This document shows positions 53,027-64,000 of a stretch of DNA of 64,000 bases, piece by piece. The stretch spans positions 124,001 through 188,000 of the forward strand of contig NZ_AUCE01000012.1 in assembly GCF_000429605.1 (NCBI RefSeq), given 5' to 3'. Numbering within the stretch: the first letter of the stretch is position 1; each line of letters begins with the position of its first letter. The position numbers and the translations under genes are program-made. The notes below the pieces were generated by a model, which was not told the origin of the DNA, ran no database searches, and worked only from the letters and a program-made list of their open reading frames with translations. This DNA comes from Azonexus hydrophilus DSM 23864. GTDB taxonomy: Bacteria > Pseudomonadota > Gammaproteobacteria > Burkholderiales > Rhodocyclaceae.

Positions 53027-54256
53027 ATGAGCAGGGACAACAAGGATCTGGTGGTTGGCCTGGATATCGGAACGTCGAAGATCGTCGCGCTGGTCGCCGA
53101 TCTCGACCACGAAGGACGGCTGAGCGTGATCGGCATGGGTTCGCAGGATTCGCGCGGGCTGAAGAAGGGGGTCGTGGTCAACATCGAGGAAACGGTGCAC
53201 ACGATCAGCCGCGTCATCCAGGAAGTCGAGCTGATGGCCGACTGCAAGGTCAGCCATGTGTACACGGGGATTGCTGGCAGCCACATCAAGAGTTTCAACT
53301 CGAACGGCATGGTGGCGATCAAGGACAAGGAAGTCACCCAGGCCGACGTCGAGCGCGTGATCGAGACGGCGCGCGCGATGCCGATTCCGGCCGAGCAGGA
53401 AATCCTGCACATCCTTACCCAGGAATTCGTCATCGACGGCCAGGACGGTATCCGCGAGCCGATCGGCATGAGCGGCATGCGCCTGGAAGTGAAGACGCAC
53501 ATCGTCACCGGCGCCGTGTCGGCCGCGCAGAACATCGTCAAGTGCGTGCGCCGCTGCGGCCTGGAGGTCAATGACCTGGTGCTGCAGCCACTGGCTTCGA
53601 GCTATGCGACGCTGTCCGAGGACGAGAAGGACCTCGGCGTCTGCCTGATCGACATCGGTGGCGGTACCACCGACATCGCCGTGTGGACGCAGGGCGCGAT
53701 TCGCCACACCTCGGTGATTCCGATTGCCGGCGACCAGATCACCAACGACATCGCCATGGCGCTGCGCACGCCGACGCGTGAAGCCGAGGACATCAAGTGC
53801 AAGTACGGTTGCGCCCTGGCGCAACTGGCCGAGATTTCGGAAAACCTCGATGTCGCTGGCGTCGATGACCGGCCCAGCCGCAAGTTGAGCCGGCGGGCGC
53901 TGGCCGACGTAATCCAGCCGCGGGTCGAGGAACTGTTCGAGCTGATCCAGCACGAACTGCGCCGCGCCGGCTTCGAGGAGGTCCTGTCGTCCGGCATCGT
54001 CCTCACCGGCGGTGCCAGCGCCATGCCGGGCATGGTCGAACTGGGCGAGGAAATCTTCCACATGCCGGTGCGTCTGGGTAATCCCAAGTACGACGGCAGC
54101 CTGTCTGACGTCGTCCAGAACCCGCGCTTCTCGACCGCCTACGGCCTGCTGCTGGAAGCGCAGGCGCAGCGCAAGCGGGGGCAGAAGATTCAGGAGAAGC
54201 AGGGCATCAAGGATGTCTTCTCCAGCATGAAGCAATGGTTTTCCAAGAATTTTTGA
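53027..54256 (+). CDS. ftsA: Cell division protein FtsA
   Basis: 409 residues. Actin-like protein that ties FtsZ to the membrane. VVGLDIGTSKIVALVAD (phosphate 1), CLIDIGGGTTDIAVW (phosphate 2, ~205), GIVLTGGASAMPGM (adenosine, ~325) and a C-terminal amphipathic helix (DVFSSMKQWFSKNF). Confidence 0.97.
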   Translation: MSRDNKDLVVGLDIGTSKIVALVADLDHEGRLSVIGMGSQDSRGLKKGVVVNIEETVHTISRVIQEVELMADCKVSHVYTGIAGSHIKSFNSNGMVAIKDKEVTQADVERVIETARAMPIPAEQEILHILTQEFVIDGQDGIREPIGMSGMRLEVKTHIVTGAVSAAQNIVKCVRRCGLEVNDLVLQPLASSYATLSEDEKDLGVCLIDIGGGTTDIAVWTQGAIRHTSVIPIAGDQITNDIAMALRTPTREAEDIKCKYGCALAQLAEISENLDVAGVDDRPSRKLSRRALADVIQPRVEELFELIQHELRRAGFEEVLSSGIVLTGGASAMPGMVELGEEIFHMPVRLGNPKYDGSLSDVVQNPRFSTAYGLLLEAQAQRKRGQKIQEKQGIKDVFSSMKQWFSKNF

Positions 54257-54291
54257 TTTGTCATTGAACAGTTTTTTCAGAGGAGGTCGTC

Positions 54292-55473
54292 ATGTTTGAA
54301 ATCATCGAGAAGGAAGAAGAGCTCGGCACCATCATCAAGGTGTTCGGGGTGGGCGGTGCCGGCGGCAATGCCATCGAGCACATGATCCGCGAAGGGGTGA
54401 ACGGCGTCGAATTCATCGCCGCCAATACCGACGCCCAGGCGCTGGCGCGCAATGCTGCGTCGTCCAAGCTGTCGCTGGGCAAGACCGGCCTCGGTGCCGG
54501 AGCCAAGCCGGAGGCCGGCAAGATGGCCGCCGATGCGCACCGTGACGAGATCCGCGCGGCGCTGGAAGGCTCGCACATGGCCTTCATCACCGCCGGCATG
54601 GGCGGCGGCACGGGTACCGGCGCCGCGCCGGTGGTCGCCGAGATCGCCCGTGAAATGGGCATCCTGACCGTCGGCGTGGTGACCAAGCCGTTCAGCTTCG
54701 AAGGCGGCAAGCGGATGAAGTCGGCCGAAGCCGGCATCATCGAGTTTTCCAAGCATGTCGATTCGCTGATCGTCATCCTCAACGACAAGCTGATGGAAGT
54801 CATGGGCGACGACGCCGATGTCGACGACTGCTTCAAGGCCGCCGATGACGTGCTCCGCAACGCGGTTGGCGGTATTGCCGAAATCATTACCTACCCGGGC
54901 CTGGTCAACGTCGACTTCGAAGACGTGCGCACGGTCATGGGTGAAATGGGTCGCGCGATGATGGGTTCGGCTGCTGCTGCCGGCGTTGATCGCGCTCGCA
55001 TCGCCGCTGAACAGGCGGTTGCTTCGCCGCTGCTCGAAGGCGTGAATCTGTCCGGTGCGCGCGGCGTGCTGGTGAATATCACCGCCGCCAAGGGCAACCT
55101 GAAGATGAAGGAAGTCAACGAAGTGATGAACACCGTCAAGGCCTTCGCTGCCGACGACGCACACATCATCTTCGGCGCGGTGTACGACGAACTGATGGGC
55201 GATGCGCTGCGCGTCACCGTGGTCGCCACCGGTCTCGGCCAGGCAGCCGCCAAGCGTCAGACCTTCGAAGTCATCAACACGCCGATGGTCGAAGCGGTGG
55301 CCACCGGTACCCACGATGCCGTCGCCTTCAACAGCGGTCCGGCCATCGACTACAACCAGATTGCCGACGTTCCGGCCGTGGTGCGCAAGCGCAACGTCAC
55401 CGTCGAAGCGCTGGCCAATAGCGGTGTTGATCGTTACGACATCCCGGCTTTCCTGAGAAAGCAGGCCGATTGA
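54292..55473 (+). CDS. ftsZ: Cell division protein FtsZ
   Basis: 393 residues. Tubulin-like GTPase of the division ring. VGGAGGNAIEHM, the tubulin signature GMGGGTGTGAAP (~100), NVDFEDVRTVM (T7 loop area, ~205) and a conserved C-terminal peptide YDIPAFLRKQAD that binds FtsA. AGGAGG precedes the start. Confidence 0.98.
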   Translation: MFEIIEKEEELGTIIKVFGVGGAGGNAIEHMIREGVNGVEFIAANTDAQALARNAASSKLSLGKTGLGAGAKPEAGKMAADAHRDEIRAALEGSHMAFITAGMGGGTGTGAAPVVAEIAREMGILTVGVVTKPFSFEGGKRMKSAEAGIIEFSKHVDSLIVILNDKLMEVMGDDADVDDCFKAADDVLRNAVGGIAEIITYPGLVNVDFEDVRTVMGEMGRAMMGSAAAAGVDRARIAAEQAVASPLLEGVNLSGARGVLVNITAAKGNLKMKEVNEVMNTVKAFAADDAHIIFGAVYDELMGDALRVTVVATGLGQAAAKRQTFEVINTPMVEAVATGTHDAVAFNSGPAIDYNQIADVPAVVRKRNVTVEALANSGVDRYDIPAFLRKQAD

Positions 55474-55504
55474 TCTGTAACAAAAACTCTCTCTGAAAAA
55501 GGGC

Positions 55505-55533
55505 GGCGGCGCATTGTGTTAAAATGCGCCGCC
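55505..55533 (+). terminator. Hairpin between ftsZ and lpxC
   Basis: GGCGGCGCATT / AATGCGCCGCC, 11 base pairs with a seven-base loop. Only TT follows, so termination is weak. The loop and right arm include GTTAAAAT, a candidate -10 region for lpxC. Confidence 0.5.
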
Positions 55534-55564
55534 TTCCCCAATCATTCAAAGACTTAAAACAATA

Positions 55565-56479
55565 ATGCTCAAGCAACGTACGCTGAAGACTGTGATCCAC
55601 GCCTCGGGCGTCGGTCTGCATGGCGGCGTCAAGGTCAATCTGACCTTGCGGCCGGCCGCACCGGATACCGGTATCGTCTTCCGTCGCGTTGACCTGCCCG
55701 AACCTGTCGATATTCCCGCGCAAGCGGTCCTGATCGGCGACACCCGCATGTGTTCCTGCCTGGAGCGCGACGGGGTCAAGGTCGGCACCATCGAACACCT
55801 GATGTCGGCGCTCTGTGGCCTCGGCATCGACAATGCCTGGATCGACATCGACGCCCCGGAAGTGCCCATTCTTGATGGCTCGGCGGCGCCCTTCGTGTTC
55901 CTGATCCAGTCGGCTGGCATCGAAGAACAGAATGCCGCCAAGAAATTCATCCGCGTCACCCGTCCGATCGAGGTCAATGACGGCGACAAGTGGGCGCGTT
56001 TCGAGCCCTATGACGGCTATCGCCTGAGCTTTTCCATCGTCTTCAATCACCCGGCCATCGACAAGTCGGCACAGCAGGCGGTGGTTGATTTTGCCGAGCA
56101 CTCCTACGTCCGTGAAGTGTCGCGGGCGCGCACCTTCGGCTTCATGCAGGAAGTCGAATACCTGCGCGAGAACGGTCTGGCGCTGGGTGGTGGTCTCGAG
56201 AACGCGATCGTCCTCGACGAATTCCGCGTCCTCAACCAGGACGGATTGCGTTACGGCGACGAGTTCGTCAAGCACAAGATTCTCGACGCGGTCGGCGACC
56301 TCTACCTGCTCGGCCACCCGCTGCTCGCCGCGTATTCGTCGCACAAGGGCGGTCATGCGCTGAACAATCAGCTGGCGCGCGCCTTGCTGCAACAGCAGGA
56401 CGCCTGGGAGCTGGTCAGCTTCGCCGAATCCGCCCTGGCCCCGCAGGGCGTCACCCGCTGGCTGGCCCAGGCCGCCTGA
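55565..56479 (+). CDS. lpxC: UDP-3-O-acyl-N-acetylglucosamine deacetylase
   Basis: 304 residues. Committed step of lipid A synthesis. [24 protein letters not shown] at the start, zinc ligands in [10 protein letters not shown] (His79 type) and [18 protein letters not shown] (His and Asp near 238-242). HKGGHALNN holds the catalytic His near 265. Confidence 0.97.
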   Translation: MLKQRTLKTVIHASGVGLHGGVKVNLTLRPAAPDTGIVFRRVDLPEPVDIPAQAVLIGDTRMCSCLERDGVKVGTIEHLMSALCGLGIDNAWIDIDAPEVPILDGSAAPFVFLIQSAGIEEQNAAKKFIRVTRPIEVNDGDKWARFEPYDGYRLSFSIVFNHPAIDKSAQQAVVDFAEHSYVREVSRARTFGFMQEVEYLRENGLALGGGLENAIVLDEFRVLNQDGLRYGDEFVKHKILDAVGDLYLLGHPLLAAYSSHKGGHALNNQLARALLQQQDAWELVSFAESALAPQGVTRWLAQAA

Positions 56480-56486
56480 TTCCGCC

Positions 56487-56675
56487 ATGTGGATGCTGCG
56501 CCTGCTCGCGGTCATCCTGGTCATCGCCGTCGGCGCCGGCATCCTGCTCTATGTATTCACCGGTAACCGGGCCTATCTCTCGTTCAGTTGGCGCCTGTTC
56601 CGCTACGGCCTGGTCTTCGCCCTGCTGGTCTTCGCGCTGATGTTCGTCGAGCGCCTGGCGATCATTCCGCTCTGA
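56487..56675 (+). CDS. Small two-helix membrane protein
   Basis: 62 residues with two hydrophobic helices (LLAVILVIAVGAGILLYVF and FRYGLVFALLVFALMFV) and a short NRAYLSFSW link. No known function. It starts 7 bases after lpxC on the same strand and its end overlaps the convergent dciA end by 14 bases. Similar small proteins follow lpxC in some Betaproteobacteria, which I recall but cannot check. Confidence 0.65.
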   Translation: MWMLRLLAVILVIAVGAGILLYVFTGNRAYLSFSWRLFRYGLVFALLVFALMFVERLAIIPL

Positions 56676-57096
56676 TCGAACGCTGCAACAATGTGTCGAT
56701 TGCCTGGCGCAATTTGCCCGGCGGCATGGCTTCGGCAGCGGCCCGTAAACTGTCCGCGGCGCGCCCGGAAATCGGCTTGCTCGTGGAAGTCGTTGATCGA
56801 TATGAGGATTGTCGAGGTTGAACTTTTACTTCGATGTCGTTACACTCGGCGCCTTCTATAGATAATTCGCCACAAAGTCGCCGGCTCATCTGGCGCAATT
56901 TTGCGGCGACCGCGCCATTTTCGGCGTGGATAACGATTTTCCCCGACTTGTAGTTGGCGACATGCGCAGCATGGCGCAGCGCACCGGGGGCAAGCTCGTC
57001 GAATCGGCTGGAGAGCTTCATCAGCAGCCTGGCATGGGCCATGACCCGGCCAACTGCGGCATCGGCGTCGAGGTAATGCGCTGGCGCTTTGTACAT
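56662..57096 (-). CDS. dciA: DciA family protein (DUF721), replicative helicase loader
   Basis: 144 residues. DUF721/DciA proteins load DnaB in bacteria that lack DnaC. The fold is seen as an N-terminal helical part (VGRVMAHARLLMKLSSRFDELAP), then GKIVIHAENGAVAAKLRQMSRRLCGEL, the KH-like core. Start at 57096 chosen; the frame upstream overlaps the divergent peptidase gene. The lpxC-dciA-M23-secA-argJ order is the same as in Pseudomonas. Confidence 0.82.
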   Translation of the reverse strand: MYKAPAHYLDADAAVGRVMAHARLLMKLSSRFDELAPGALRHAAHVANYKSGKIVIHAENGAVAAKLRQMSRRLCGELSIEGAECNDIEVKVQPRQSSYRSTTSTSKPISGRAADSLRAAAEAMPPGKLRQAIDTLLQRSIRAE

Positions 57097-57106
57097 AGGA
57101 GGATCC

Positions 57107-58030
57107 GTGCAGATTATCGTTGTTTCACGCCATCTCAAGTCGGCGCGTACGATCACCATTATGCCCCGGCACGTGCTCGGGGCGCTCGCAGTTTTCTTTG
57201 TCCTGGTGTTCCTGTCGTCGGCGTTCTTCTCGTTCATTTCCCTGCATTTCCGTTTGCCGATTGTCGAGAACATCCTGCTTTCCGTGCAGCAGCAGGAAAC
57301 CCGCCAGACCCGCGATTACATCACCAACAACCTCAATCTGATGGCAACCCGCCTGGGGGAATTGCAGGGGCGTCTGCTGCAACTCGATACCCTGGGCGAT
57401 CGCGTTTCCGATCTGGCTGGCATCAAGTCCAAGCCGGCTGCCGAAGCCGCCGAGAAGCCCGGTCAGGGTGGGCCTTTCCTGCCGGCGCCGTTGTCGGCGA
57501 CTGAGTTGCAGCAGGAAATCGAGCGCCTGGCCACGGCGGTTGATCGCCAGGCCGACGATCTTGCCTTCATGGAATTCAAGTTGCTGGAAAAGCGCGTTGA
57601 AGAGCGCCTGATGCCGACCACCTTGCCGGTCAGGAATGCGGTCTTCGGATCGAGTTTCGGCTATCGCAACGATCCGTTTTCGGGTCTGCGCTCGCGTCAT
57701 GACGGGCTGGACTTCTCGGCGCCGACGGGAACGCCGGTGGTGGCTGCTGCCGACGGCGTGGTGCTGACGGCTTCATATCACCAGGAATTCGGCAACATGA
57801 TCGACGTCGATCATGGCGACGGTCTGATTTCCCGCTACGCTCACCTGTCGGCCATGGATGTTGTCGAGTCGCAGATCGTGCGGCGCGGGGAAAAGATTGG
57901 TGCAGTCGGGACCACCGGTCGGTCGACCGGGCCGCATCTGCATTTCGAAGTGCGTATGCTCGGTGTGCCGCAGAATCCGGCCACCTTCCTCAAGCGGGGC
58001 GAGGACTTCGCCCGCTTGCAACGTCGCTGA
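57107..58030 (+). CDS. M23 family metallopeptidase
   Basis: 307 residues. One membrane helix (~25-45), a coiled coil (~60-150) and a LytM/M23 domain at the end: HDGLDFSAPTGTPVVAA (HxxxD), YAHLSAM and PHLHFEVR (HxH), all zinc ligands present, so it should be an active endopeptidase on peptidoglycan. GTG start at 57107 with a perfect AGGAGG 4 bases before it; a TTG at 57089 is less likely. Only 10 bases separate it from the divergent dciA start. Confidence 0.9.
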   Translation: MQIIVVSRHLKSARTITIMPRHVLGALAVFFVLVFLSSAFFSFISLHFRLPIVENILLSVQQQETRQTRDYITNNLNLMATRLGELQGRLLQLDTLGDRVSDLAGIKSKPAAEAAEKPGQGGPFLPAPLSATELQQEIERLATAVDRQADDLAFMEFKLLEKRVEERLMPTTLPVRNAVFGSSFGYRNDPFSGLRSRHDGLDFSAPTGTPVVAAADGVVLTASYHQEFGNMIDVDHGDGLISRYAHLSAMDVVESQIVRRGEKIGAVGTTGRSTGPHLHFEVRMLGVPQNPATFLKRGEDFARLQRR

Positions 58031-58034
58031 CCCG

Positions 58035-58090
58035 GCTTGCCGGCCATGGCCGGCAAGCGCCCCCGACACCTCGGTCGGGCATGCTAGAAT
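58035..58090 (+). promoter_or_regulatory. Palindrome and extended -10 upstream of secA
   Basis: A perfect 24-base palindrome GCTTGCCGGCCA/TGGCCGGCAAGC at 58035-58058, followed by CCCGAC/GTCGGG (58062-58079) and TGCTAGAAT at 58082-58090, an extended -10. The hairpins may end the peptidase transcript or act in the secA leader. Confidence 0.5.
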
Positions 58091-58136
58091 CCCGGCTCCA
58101 TTGCTCACGTCTGTGCAATAAACCTATTCCATCGCG

Positions 58137-60842
<2,706 letters not shown>

Positions 60843-60862
60843 TCATTCGATAACCCCCCGAT

Positions 60863-60888
60863 TCAAGGCACCCTAAGCGGTGCCTTGA
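60863..60888 (+). terminator. Hairpin after secA
   Basis: TCAAGGCACC / GGTGCCTTGA with loop CTAAGC, perfect ten pairs. No T-run follows, so termination may need Rho or the hairpin may only protect the message. Confidence 0.5.
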
Positions 60889-60907
60889 TGCTGTTGGAGC
60901 TCTTACC

Positions 60908-62134
60908 ATGCCCGTCAACTACGCTACCCCGACCGCCGATCAACTGTTCGCCGTGGCCGGCGTCCGTCTCGGCGTCGCCGAAGCTGAAATCCGCAAGAAG
61001 AACCGCCGCGACCTGACGCTGGTCGCCCTCGACGCCGGCTGCACGGTGGCCGGGGTGTTCACCCAGAACCGCTTCTGCGCGGCACCGGTCCAGCTGTGCC
61101 GCCAGCATCTGGCCAGCGGTCAGGAAATCCGCGCCCTGGTGATCAACACCGGCATCGCCAACGCCGGCACCGGCGAACCCGGTCGCCAGACCGCCCGCCA
61201 GACCTGCGAAGCGGTCGGCGAACTGCTCGGCGTCGCGGCGGAGCAGGTGCTGCCGTTCTCCACCGGCGTTATTCTCGAACCGTTGCCGGTCGAGCGCATC
61301 AAGGCTGGCCTGCCGGCCGTCTTCGCCGATCTCAAGGGCGACAACTGGCATGCCGCCGCGCACGGCATCATGACCACCGACACGGTGGCCAAGGCGGCTT
61401 CGCGCGTGGTTGAGGTCAACGGCAAGAAAGTCACGATTTCCGGCATTTCCAAGGGCGCCGGCATGATCAAGCCGAACATGGCGACCATGCTCGGCTTCCT
61501 CGCCACCGACGCCGGCATCGCCCAGCCGCTGCTCGACCAGCTGGTCAAGGAAGCTGCCGACGCCTCGTTCAACTGCATTACCGTCGATGGCGATACCTCG
61601 ACCAACGACTCCTACGTGATGATCGCCACCGGCCAGTCGGGCGCCAGCTTCGCCGCGGCAAGCGACGCCGGCTGGGCTGAGGTCAAGGCCGCGATCATTG
61701 CCGTGTCGGTCGAACTGGCGCAGGCCATCGTCCGCGACGGCGAAGGCGCGACCAAGTTCATCACTGTTGCCGTCGAGGGGGGCAAGTCGATCGAGGAATG
61801 CCGCCAGGTCGGCTACGCCATCGGTCATTCGCCGCTGGTCAAGACCGCCTTCTTCGCCTCCGACCCCAACCTCGGCCGCATCCTCGCCGCCGTCGGTTAC
61901 GCCGGCATTGCCGATCTCGACGTCGATGGCGTCAAGGTCTGGCTCGACGAGGTGCTGGTTGCCGAGAACGGCGGCCGCGCCGCTGCCTACCAGGAAGCCG
62001 ATGGCGCCCGGGTGATGGCGCAGGCCGAGATCACCGTGCGCGTCGCGCTCGGTCGCGGCAACGCGGCGGCCAAGGTTTACACCTGCGATTTCTCGTACGA
62101 CTACGTCAAGATCAACGCCGACTACCGCTCGTAA
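60908..62134 (+). CDS. argJ: Bifunctional ornithine acetyltransferase/N-acetylglutamate synthase
   Basis: 408 residues. Recycles the acetyl group in arginine synthesis. The precursor cuts itself before the catalytic Thr in [15 protein letters not shown] (~190), giving alpha and beta chains. Other marks: [22 protein letters not shown] and [10 protein letters not shown]. Not in an arginine operon here. Confidence 0.96.
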   Translation: MPVNYATPTADQLFAVAGVRLGVAEAEIRKKNRRDLTLVALDAGCTVAGVFTQNRFCAAPVQLCRQHLASGQEIRALVINTGIANAGTGEPGRQTARQTCEAVGELLGVAAEQVLPFSTGVILEPLPVERIKAGLPAVFADLKGDNWHAAAHGIMTTDTVAKAASRVVEVNGKKVTISGISKGAGMIKPNMATMLGFLATDAGIAQPLLDQLVKEAADASFNCITVDGDTSTNDSYVMIATGQSGASFAAASDAGWAEVKAAIIAVSVELAQAIVRDGEGATKFITVAVEGGKSIEECRQVGYAIGHSPLVKTAFFASDPNLGRILAAVGYAGIADLDVDGVKVWLDEVLVAENGGRAAAYQEADGARVMAQAEITVRVALGRGNAAAKVYTCDFSYDYVKINADYRS

Positions 62135-62137
62135 GCC

Positions 62138-63352
62138 ATGCGCGACATCCACCGCGACCTGACCCGCAACACCCTGGCAATCTTCTTTGTCGTCGGGCTG
62201 GCCGGACTGTCGCTGTGGGTGCTGCGGCCTTTCCTGGCCGCCGGCGTGTGGGCGGCGATGATCGTCGTTGCCACCTGGCCGGCCTTTTTGGCGCTTGAAG
62301 CGCGTCTCGGCGGCCGGCGCCTGCCGGCCATCGCCCTGATGACGCTGGCCATGCTGTTGTTGCTGGTCTTGCCGCTGTGGCTGGCGATCGACACCATCGC
62401 CGGCAATGTCGATGCCTTGAGCGCAGCGGCCGATTACCTGATCGCCAACGGCCTGCCGCCGCTGCCGAACTGGCTGGCCGAACTGCCGCTGATCGGCGGC
62501 ACCTTGGCGGCGCTGTGGGCGCAATTGGCTGCTGGCGGCACCGATGGTCTGATCGCCCAGGTCACGCCCTATGCTGCCGACACCGGCAAGTGGGCGCTCG
62601 CTCAGGTCGGTGGTCTGGGCGGCATGCTGGTGCAGTTTCTGCTGATCGTCACCATTGCCGCCATCATGTATTCCGGTGGCGAGCCGGCCGCCCGGCTGGT
62701 GCGCCGTTTTGGCCGTCGCCTGGCCGGTGTGCGCGGCGAGAACTCGGTGATCCTGGCCGCTCAGGCGATCCGTGGGGTGGCGCTCGGCGTCGGCGTGACC
62801 GCGCTGGTGCAGACGGTGCTCGGCGGATTGGGTCTGGCGGTGGCCGGCGTGCCGTTCGCCGCCTTGCTGTCGGCCCTGATGCTGATGCTGTGCATCGCCC
62901 AGATCGGGCCGGTGCTGATCCTGTTGCCGGCCGCCGGCTGGCTGTTCTGGACGGGTGATACCGGCTGGGCGATCTTCCTCGTCGTATGGAGCGTGATCGT
63001 CGGCAGCCTCGACAACTTCCTGCGCCCGATGCTCATCCGTCGCGGCGCCGACCTGCCGTTGCTGCTGATTTTCGCCGGTGTCATCGGCGGCATGCTTGGC
63101 TTCGGCCTGATCGGCATCTTCGTCGGCCCGGTCGTCCTGGCGATTACCTGGACCTTGCTCCAGGCCTGGATCGCCGATGCCCTCGGCGACGATTCAGCGC
63201 CGGACCAGGCGGATCCGTCGGAACCAGCCGCCGGCGAGGGCCGGGCTGTCCTCGCGCAGGGCGAGGCCGGACTCGCCGTCGAGCAGGTCCTCGAAAACCA
63301 CGTCGAGCCGGGTGGCGATACGCCGCGCCAGGGGGTTGAGCAGGCGCCGTAA
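62138..63352 (+). CDS. AI-2E family transporter (PerM/YdiK-like permease)
   Basis: 404 residues with about eight helices. LRPFLAAGVWAAMIVVATWPAF near the start and the family stretch VGSLDNFLRPMLIRRGADLPLLLIFAGVIGGMLGFGLIGIFVGPVVLAI near 290-330. Family members export small molecules or sodium; the substrate is open. The last ~52 codons overlap the end of the convergent methyltransferase and are hydrophilic, so this tail may not be conserved. Confidence 0.85.
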   Translation: MRDIHRDLTRNTLAIFFVVGLAGLSLWVLRPFLAAGVWAAMIVVATWPAFLALEARLGGRRLPAIALMTLAMLLLLVLPLWLAIDTIAGNVDALSAAADYLIANGLPPLPNWLAELPLIGGTLAALWAQLAAGGTDGLIAQVTPYAADTGKWALAQVGGLGGMLVQFLLIVTIAAIMYSGGEPAARLVRRFGRRLAGVRGENSVILAAQAIRGVALGVGVTALVQTVLGGLGLAVAGVPFAALLSALMLMLCIAQIGPVLILLPAAGWLFWTGDTGWAIFLVVWSVIVGSLDNFLRPMLIRRGADLPLLLIFAGVIGGMLGFGLIGIFVGPVVLAITWTLLQAWIADALGDDSAPDQADPSEPAAGEGRAVLAQGEAGLAVEQVLENHVEPGGDTPRQGVEQAP

Positions 63353-63787
63353 CGGCGCTTTCTGCTGCCGGCGCAGGAACTTGTCGAGGATCAGGGCCTC
63401 GCCGCCGGGTTTCAGAACTCGTGAAATTTCCGCCAGGCATAGCGCCGGCTGCGGCACGACCGCCAAGATCAGGTGGGCGATCACGGCATCGAAACTGGCA
63501 TCGGCAAATGGCAGACAATGCATGTCGCCCTGTACCGCCTTGAAATCCAGGTGCCGGGCGCGCGGCAGGCTGCGTCTGAGCATGGCGCCGGTCAGGTCGA
63601 CGCCGACGTAGCGGTGCTGTGTCGGCAGGTGCGGCAGATCGAGGCCGGTGCCGACGCCCGCCAGCAGAATCCGGCCCGGTGTCGCAGGCAGCGCGGCCAG
63701 GCTGCGCTGGCGCGGCGAGCGTGTCGTCCGTTCGATGGCCAGGTCGTAGAACGGCGCAATCAGCCGGTAACTGTGCTGCAGTCCCAT
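63194..63787 (-). CDS. Class I SAM-dependent methyltransferase (UbiE/PmtA-like)
   Basis: 197 residues. YRLIAPFYDLAIERTT at the start, SAM motif ILLAGVGTGLDLPHLP, GVDLTGAML, AVQGDMHCLPFADASFDAVIAHLILAVVP and RVLKPGGEALILDKF. The look is that of small-molecule or phospholipid N-methyltransferases of the UbiE type. The start codon follows the apaG stop directly, so the two are cotranscribed. Confidence 0.82.
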   Translation of the reverse strand: MGLQHSYRLIAPFYDLAIERTTRSPRQRSLAALPATPGRILLAGVGTGLDLPHLPTQHRYVGVDLTGAMLRRSLPRARHLDFKAVQGDMHCLPFADASFDAVIAHLILAVVPQPALCLAEISRVLKPGGEALILDKFLRRQQKAPLRRLLNPLARRIATRLDVVFEDLLDGESGLALREDSPALAGGWFRRIRLVRR

Positions 63788-64000
63788 TCAGTGCAGGGCA
63801 CGCGGGATGGCTAGAACAAATTCCGGGATTTCTGCATTGAAGTGCGTGCCGTCCTCGGCGACCATCTGGTAGGTGCCGCGCATCGTCCCGACCGGCGTGG
63901 TCAACGACGAGCCGCTGGTGTACTCGAAACGCTCGCCCGGTTGCAGTAGCGGTTGTTTGCCGATGACACCCAGGCCACGGACTTCCTGAACCTGGTTGTT
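63788..64000 (-). CDS. apaG: ApaG protein, 3' part
   Basis: Open from the window edge to the stop at 63788-63790: the C-terminal 70 residues. They read NNQVQEVRGLGVIGKQPLLQ, then GERFEYTSGSSLTTPVGTMR and GTYQMVAEDGTHF, which are clear ApaG features; the family has an FN3-like fold, is linked to Co2+/Mg2+ resistance and is often called a Mg2+/Co2+ protein. The gene begins to the right of the window. Confidence 0.93.
   Translation of the reverse strand, partial: NNQVQEVRGLGVIGKQPLLQPGERFEYTSGSSLTTPVGTMRGTYQMVAEDGTHFNAEIPEFVLAIPRALH

Overview
The window is a continuous stretch of GC-rich, gene-dense chromosome from a Gram-negative bacterium. The gene content (heptose/LPS genes, LpxC, MurE with a meso-DAP motif, DsbC, FtsL/FtsQ, SecA with a zinc tail, DciA instead of DnaC, the gmhA-yraN-rsmI block, and the lpxC-dciA-M23-secA-argJ order) points to Betaproteobacteria, and Rhodocyclales (Dechloromonas/Azonexus-like) is my best guess. 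That assignment is inferred from protein style and synteny, not from a search. I see no insertion sequence, prophage, integron, CRISPR array or tRNA gene. The only RNA gene I recognise is rnpB.

Region 1 (1-3.7 kb): the end of a branched-chain-amino-acid-type ABC binding protein, rfaE2 (heptose branch of LPS) and an unusual Cache-type sensor fused directly to CheW. Region 2 (3.9-12.4 kb): a MerR-family regulator with a cobalamin-binding domain (LitR/CarH type) divergent from a tightly packed nine-gene operon: folE2, an FAD amine-oxidase-like protein, DUF1365, a CFA-type methyltransferase, a chalcone-isomerase-like protein, an MFS carrier, DUF3833, an SDR and an NTF2-like protein. The intergenic region holds several TTGTCC/GGACAA half-sites around a good sigma70 promoter. 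This looks like a light/B12-controlled membrane-lipid and pterin cassette without a photolyase. Region 3 (12.4-17 kb): an osmotic module, mscS divergent from a fused glucosylglycerol-phosphate phosphatase/synthase that has an intrinsic terminator in its leader, then an MFS carrier. Region 4 (17-22.9 kb): a TRAP transporter operon (TatT, binding protein, fused DctQM), convergent with a two-RCK potassium channel. Region 5 (22.9-28.5 kb): BON lipoprotein, gmhA, an exported HIRAN protein and yraN, divergent from rsmI; then pyrC, a lipoprotein, infA and a transglutaminase-like protein. Region 6 (28.7-35.6 kb): leuA divergent from an Lrp/AsnC regulator, a TPMT-like methyltransferase, rnpB, a second methyltransferase, and ahpC-ahpF. 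Region 7 (35.9-38.7 kb): an HU protein, a disordered basic protein, a ubiquinone-type hydroxylase and dsbC.

Region 8 (38.9-56.5 kb): a complete division and cell wall (dcw) cluster, mraZ-rsmH-ftsL-ftsI-murE-murF-mraY-murD-ftsW-murG-murC-ddlB-ftsQ-ftsA-ftsZ-lpxC, mostly joined by 1-4 base stop/start overlaps. Its oddity is a 125-bp insertion between ftsW and murG carrying a second, synonymously diverged copy of the ftsW tail. This creates a 42-codon reading frame coupled to both neighbours. Region 9 (56.5-64 kb): a small membrane protein, dciA, an M23 peptidase, secA, argJ, an AI-2E/PerM-type permease, a methyltransferase, and apaG running out of the window.
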